Shown here: positions 61,191 to 64,000 of the stretch, one piece after another
How positions within the stretch are numbered: position 1 is the first letter of the stretch
Layout: the number at the start of each line of letters is the position of its first letter
Origin: Pseudarthrobacter siccitolerans
Lineage (GTDB): Bacteria > Actinomycetota > Actinomycetes > Actinomycetales > Micrococcaceae
Direction: 5' to 3'
Assembly (NCBI RefSeq): GCF_030823375.1
Contig: NZ_JAUSXB010000001.1
Coordinates: 682,001-746,000, forward strand
DNA: 64,000 nt
Position numbers and translations under genes: made by a program
The notes under the pieces: generated by a model
What the model was told of the DNA's origin: nothing
What the model saw: only the letters and a program-made list of their open reading frames with translations
Database searches by the model: none

Positions 61191-64000
61191 TTAATCGCGG
61201 CACGCCGGGGAGTATGGGCGCGTCCCCAAGAGATCCCTCCACTCCCGTTCCGTCAACGCCCGTCCTGCGACCCGGCACGCATGGTCCTCCCACGCCGCCG
61301 GCTCGGCGACGACCACCTGTTTGCTCCCGTCGGGCTCTTCGAGTACGAGGGTGCGCTCGTTGAGCTCTTCAACGTACGGCTTCCCGCTGTTGAAGGGATC
61401 GGTGCGGAAGCCGGCCGCCCAGTCGCCGAGCTCCAAGGTCATGATTGCGCCGTCCGCTGCTGCGGTCACCAGCTCGCCGGTTGACCGGAATTCGGCTGAG
61501 GTGACCGCGCCATTGTGGTGGCCGAGGGTCTCCTGGATGTCGCCCGTGCCGGTGCTGACCACTATGGTGCTGGTGCCGGAGGGAATGGCAAGCTGTCGGC
61601 CGTCAGGACTGAAGTCCGCCACCGTTGGAGTCACCGGCACGGGGACCGTGAGAGGTGCCGCTACCCCGGAAGAGTCGACGATGCGGACGGCGAGCAAGCC
61701 ATCCCGGACGGCGATCAGACGGCCATCCGGACTGACGGCCAGAAGCCCGTTGCCGGCTATCCGGTCGATTTTGTTGCCCGAGGACGAATCGAACACTACG
61801 GTCGGTCCGAGCCTGCTGGCGTACAGTCGCGAGCCGTCCGGGGAAAACTTCAGCGCGCCGAACTGTCCTCCCCACGCAGATGGGCCGGGATCTGAACTTT
61901 TCTCGCCCAAGTCCAGCAGCATCGGCACATCCCCCCCGACACGCCAGAGGGCGGCGACCGCGGACGGTTGGATCCAGGATGCAGCCTCCAGCGCTGCGAA
62001 CAGGGATCCGTCCGACGAGTATTCGACGTCTGCCGCCGTCTTAGCCATACCCTGGTAAGTCATCAGGCCCGAGCGGCCGCCGCTCACGAGACCCAGCGTC
62101 CCCGTTCGTCCGCGCTCGCAGGGCAAGGCGTCACAGAGTCCCATTGTTGCGCTGAATGCGACAGTGCCCGTGACGGGGTCGACGGCGGTAGCTGCCACCT
62201 TCCCGCCGAATGGCGAGTATTCGCCCAACGGGGACCGGTCGGCGAGATCGAACAGCCGCAGATCGTCGTCGCTGTCGATCACTGATACGCGGGTCCCGTC
62301 CTTCTCGAGCGACATGCTCACGGGAGTCACACCTTCGTCCGTGAAGCGGGTGATGCTTGTGACATGGGGTGCCCGTGAGAAAACTCTCACCAGGTTGGTG
62401 CGCGTTTCGGAGCTGTCCCAGATATGGCGTGCCTCCACTGCGAGCAGCAGGGCCCGATCGAAGTCAGGTTCCTCCAGCGCAGTCGCGGCAACGCGCCGTG
62501 CCTCTGCCACCGCTGCACGCTCACCCGCGAGATTTGCCTGGAATCCTGCCACGAGACCCGCTGTGGCAGCCACAACCGCGAGTGCCGCTGCCCCGGCCGT
62601 CGCCCAGGACAGGCGGCGAACCATGCTGCGCTCCTTGTTCAGCTGCCTCTGGGTTGCAGCCAGTCCTGCGGTTTCAGCGGCTGCGCAGGCATCGAGGAAT
62701 TCCCGCTCAACCGGTGTGAGCGCTGGACTGGCAGCATCCCGCCACCGCTGGGCTGCCGCTTGCCGGTGGCCGCGATATAGCTCGCTGTCCGGGCGTCCCA
62801 TCGCTTCCCAGGCAGTGGCTGCCGAACCCAGATGCCGCATGATCCGCTGGCCCTCGATATCATCGGCGAGCCACTCCTTCAGCCGCGGCCACTCGCGGGC
62901 GAGCGCTTCGTGGGATACCTGAACGGTCTCCCTTTCGCTTATGAGCAGGCGCGCATCGACCAGCCGGTCAACGATCTTGGCGTGGGCCTGGTCCATTTCG
63001 ATCCGGATGCGCTCGATCCGGCGGGAAATAACCGTACCGTCGGCGGATACTTCCACGAGGCGGAGAAGGATATCGCGCAGCAGACGCTGGCCTTCCGCTG
63101 AGAGCCCGGCGAAGACCTCTTCCGCGGTCTTCGCGACGGCACCCTGGATTTCACCGGATGCCCGGTACCCGTCGACCGTCAGGACGCGGCCTTCGCGTCG
63201 CGACCATACCTGGCGCAGGGCGTGGGAGAGCAGCGGAAGGTTCCGCCCGTCGGCGTCGCGGACGAGGATCTCGACGAGGCCCGGTTCCAGGATGAGCCCA
63301 GCCTGCTGTGCGGGCTTCTCGATCACGTCCCGGAGTCCGTCAGTGCCGAACGCGGTGAGCAGGAGCATGTGCGACTGGATGATCCCGGCAAAGCCCTCGT
63401 GTTCGGCCAGGTCCCCCAGCCTGTCGGCGCGGATGGCAACAACGACCGGTCTTCGGGAAACCTCGCGCAGTAGCGCCTCGAAAAACTTCCGGGTCTCGGA
63501 AGGGTCGTCCGCGGCGAACGCCTGCTCACACTGATCGACAATGAGCAGCGAATCACCAGGGCCTCGAACGAGATCCCGGAGTGCTTCGGTAGGACGCTCG
63601 CCGGGCAGTACTATGACGACTTCCGTGCCGCGTCCGGCGGATCGCGCGCCTATCCCGGCCCTGACGAGCGAGGACTTGCCGACGCCCGATGACCCCGCGA
63701 CCAGCAGCACACCGTGCTCCTCAAGCGCACGCAGCGCTCCTGCCAGCTCCTGCTCGCGCCCGAAATACCGCTCGGCATCCGCCATGCCCGCGGGAGGCAG
63801 CCCGAAGTACGGGCATTCCGGGCTCCCGGCCCGGAACACGTGATCGGTCAGCAGTGAGGGATCCTGCCGCAGGATCGCCTGCTCCAGCTCAGCCAGCTCT
63901 GTGGACGGATCCAGTCCAAGATCGGCGGAGAGGATCGCCCGTGCCCTGCGCACGGCCGCGAGTGCGTCCGCCTGCCGCCCCTGCCGGTACTGCGCCACGC
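61191..64000 (-). CDS. BTAD-nSTAND-WD40 regulator (AfsR-like), 5' end beyond window
   Basis: At least 935 residues; the start lies outside the window, so the N-terminal DNA-binding domain is not visible. The first ~50 residues are the end of a bacterial transcriptional activation domain (Y-R-Q-G-R-Q-A-D-A-L-A-A-V-R-R-A-R, L-G-L-D-P-S-T-E-L). Then comes a STAND NTPase with Walker A G-S-S-G-V-G-K-S-S-L and Walker B L-L-I-V-D-Q-C-E-Q, a helical arm with V-S-H-E-A-L-A-R-E-W-P-R-L, a membrane segment near residue 490 (A-A-A-L-A-V-V-A-A-T-A-G-L-V-A-G) and a C-terminal WD40-like propeller (F-S-P-D-G-S-R-L, S-P-D-G-R-L-I-A-V). It is an AfsR/SARP-type signalling ATPase. Confidence 0.9.
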   Translation of the reverse strand, partial: VAQYRQGRQADALAAVRRARAILSADLGLDPSTELAELEQAILRQDPSLLTDHVFRAGSPECPYFGLPPAGMADAERYFGREQELAGALRALEEHGVLLVAGSSGVGKSSLVRAGIGARSAGRGTEVVIVLPGERPTEALRDLVRGPGDSLLIVDQCEQAFAADDPSETRKFFEALLREVSRRPVVVAIRADRLGDLAEHEGFAGIIQSHMLLLTAFGTDGLRDVIEKPAQQAGLILEPGLVEILVRDADGRNLPLLSHALRQVWSRREGRVLTVDGYRASGEIQGAVAKTAEEVFAGLSAEGQRLLRDILLRLVEVSADGTVISRRIERIRIEMDQAHAKIVDRLVDARLLISERETVQVSHEALAREWPRLKEWLADDIEGQRIMRHLGSAATAWEAMGRPDSELYRGHRQAAAQRWRDAASPALTPVEREFLDACAAAETAGLAATQRQLNKERSMVRRLSWATAGAAALAVVAATAGLVAGFQANLAGERAAVAEARRVAATALEEPDFDRALLLAVEARHIWDSSETRTNLVRVFSRAPHVTSITRFTDEGVTPVSMSLEKDGTRVSVIDSDDDLRLFDLADRSPLGEYSPFGGKVAATAVDPVTGTVAFSATMGLCDALPCERGRTGTLGLVSGGRSGLMTYQGMAKTAADVEYSSDGSLFAALEAASWIQPSAVAALWRVGGDVPMLLDLGEKSSDPGPSAWGGQFGALKFSPDGSRLYASRLGPTVVFDSSSGNKIDRIAGNGLLAVSPDGRLIAVRDGLLAVRIVDSSGVAAPLTVPVPVTPTVADFSPDGRQLAIPSGTSTIVVSTGTGDIQETLGHHNGAVTSAEFRSTGELVTAAADGAIMTLELGDWAAGFRTDPFNSGKPYVEELNERTLVLEEPDGSKQVVVAEPAAWEDHACRVAGRALTEREWRDLLGTRPYSPACRD

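Overview
The window looks like chromosomal DNA of a high-GC actinobacterium, most likely Micrococcaceae (Arthrobacter/Pseudarthrobacter type). This rests on GC-rich codon third positions, frequent GTG/TTG starts, a DUF222/HNH endonuclease, the histidine phosphatase - DUF3090 - SCO1664 gene trio, class Ib nrdHIEF, and an AfsR-like STAND regulator. These are inferences from gene content and base usage; no rRNA, tRNA, CRISPR array or recognisable insertion sequence was seen.

Layout. (1) 0-8.8 kb: assorted accessory genes: a DUF1003 membrane protein, a VWA/solute-binding fusion, small membrane or hypothetical genes, a probably decayed SRPBCC gene and a DUF222-HNH nuclease. (2) 7.9-11.2 kb: a membrane protein overlapping an unusual TrxR-like flavoprotein, divergent from a UBP-type zinc-finger gene. 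(3) 11.2-14.4 kb: histidine phosphatase, DUF3090 protein, SCO1664-family protein and a CbbX-like AAA ATPase. (4) 14.5-18 kb: AraC regulator, a VOC gene broken by one extra G, RidA, an MBL lactonase and a Phd/RelE toxin-antitoxin pair with a likely operator. (5) 18.2-25.7 kb: visibly AT-richer block with two coupled DUF262 proteins (the second with an HNH/DUF1524-like end) and a 1185-residue protein built of about eight helicase-associated-like repeats and two C-terminal TY-Chap/YbjN-like domains. (6) 26.5-29.6 kb: four envelope or hypothetical proteins. (7) 29.9-38 kb: a type I restriction-modification operon headed by an HTH protein fused to a catalytically dead HsdM-like core and an HsdS-like tail, then hsdM, hsdS and hsdR. 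(8) 38.5-41.1 kb: a two-gene cassette of a ThsB-like TIR protein and a SLOG + NDT/TIR-like + TRAFs-binding TPR protein. (9) 41.5-45.5 kb: nrdHIEF with two NrdR-type boxes. (10) 45.9-50.5 kb: a coupled fatty-acid modification operon (FAD oxidoreductase, DUF1365, cyclopropane-synthase-like methyltransferase) divergent from a LysR regulator. (11) 50.5-55.3 kb: DUF2004 and membrane proteins, then metF-metE behind a promoter, a perfect palindrome and a structured leader. (12) 55.6-60.8 kb: the MoxR - DUF58 - VWA - VWA - TPR operon. (13) 61-64 kb: a small conserved protein and the C-terminal part of a BTAD-nSTAND-WD40 regulator that runs off the window.

How it works together. Blocks 5, 7 and 8 look like a composite defence region inserted between ordinary genes. 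The strongest candidate for an undescribed system is block 8: a TIR enzyme coupled to a protein whose N-terminus looks like a SLOG nucleotide-sensing fold and whose C-terminus resembles the TPR region of animal ASK1/MAP3K proteins, which recalls Thoeris logic with a different effector. Block 5 and the dead-methylase gene at the head of block 7 are the next most interesting. All functional statements on these blocks are inference from domain patterns read by eye.
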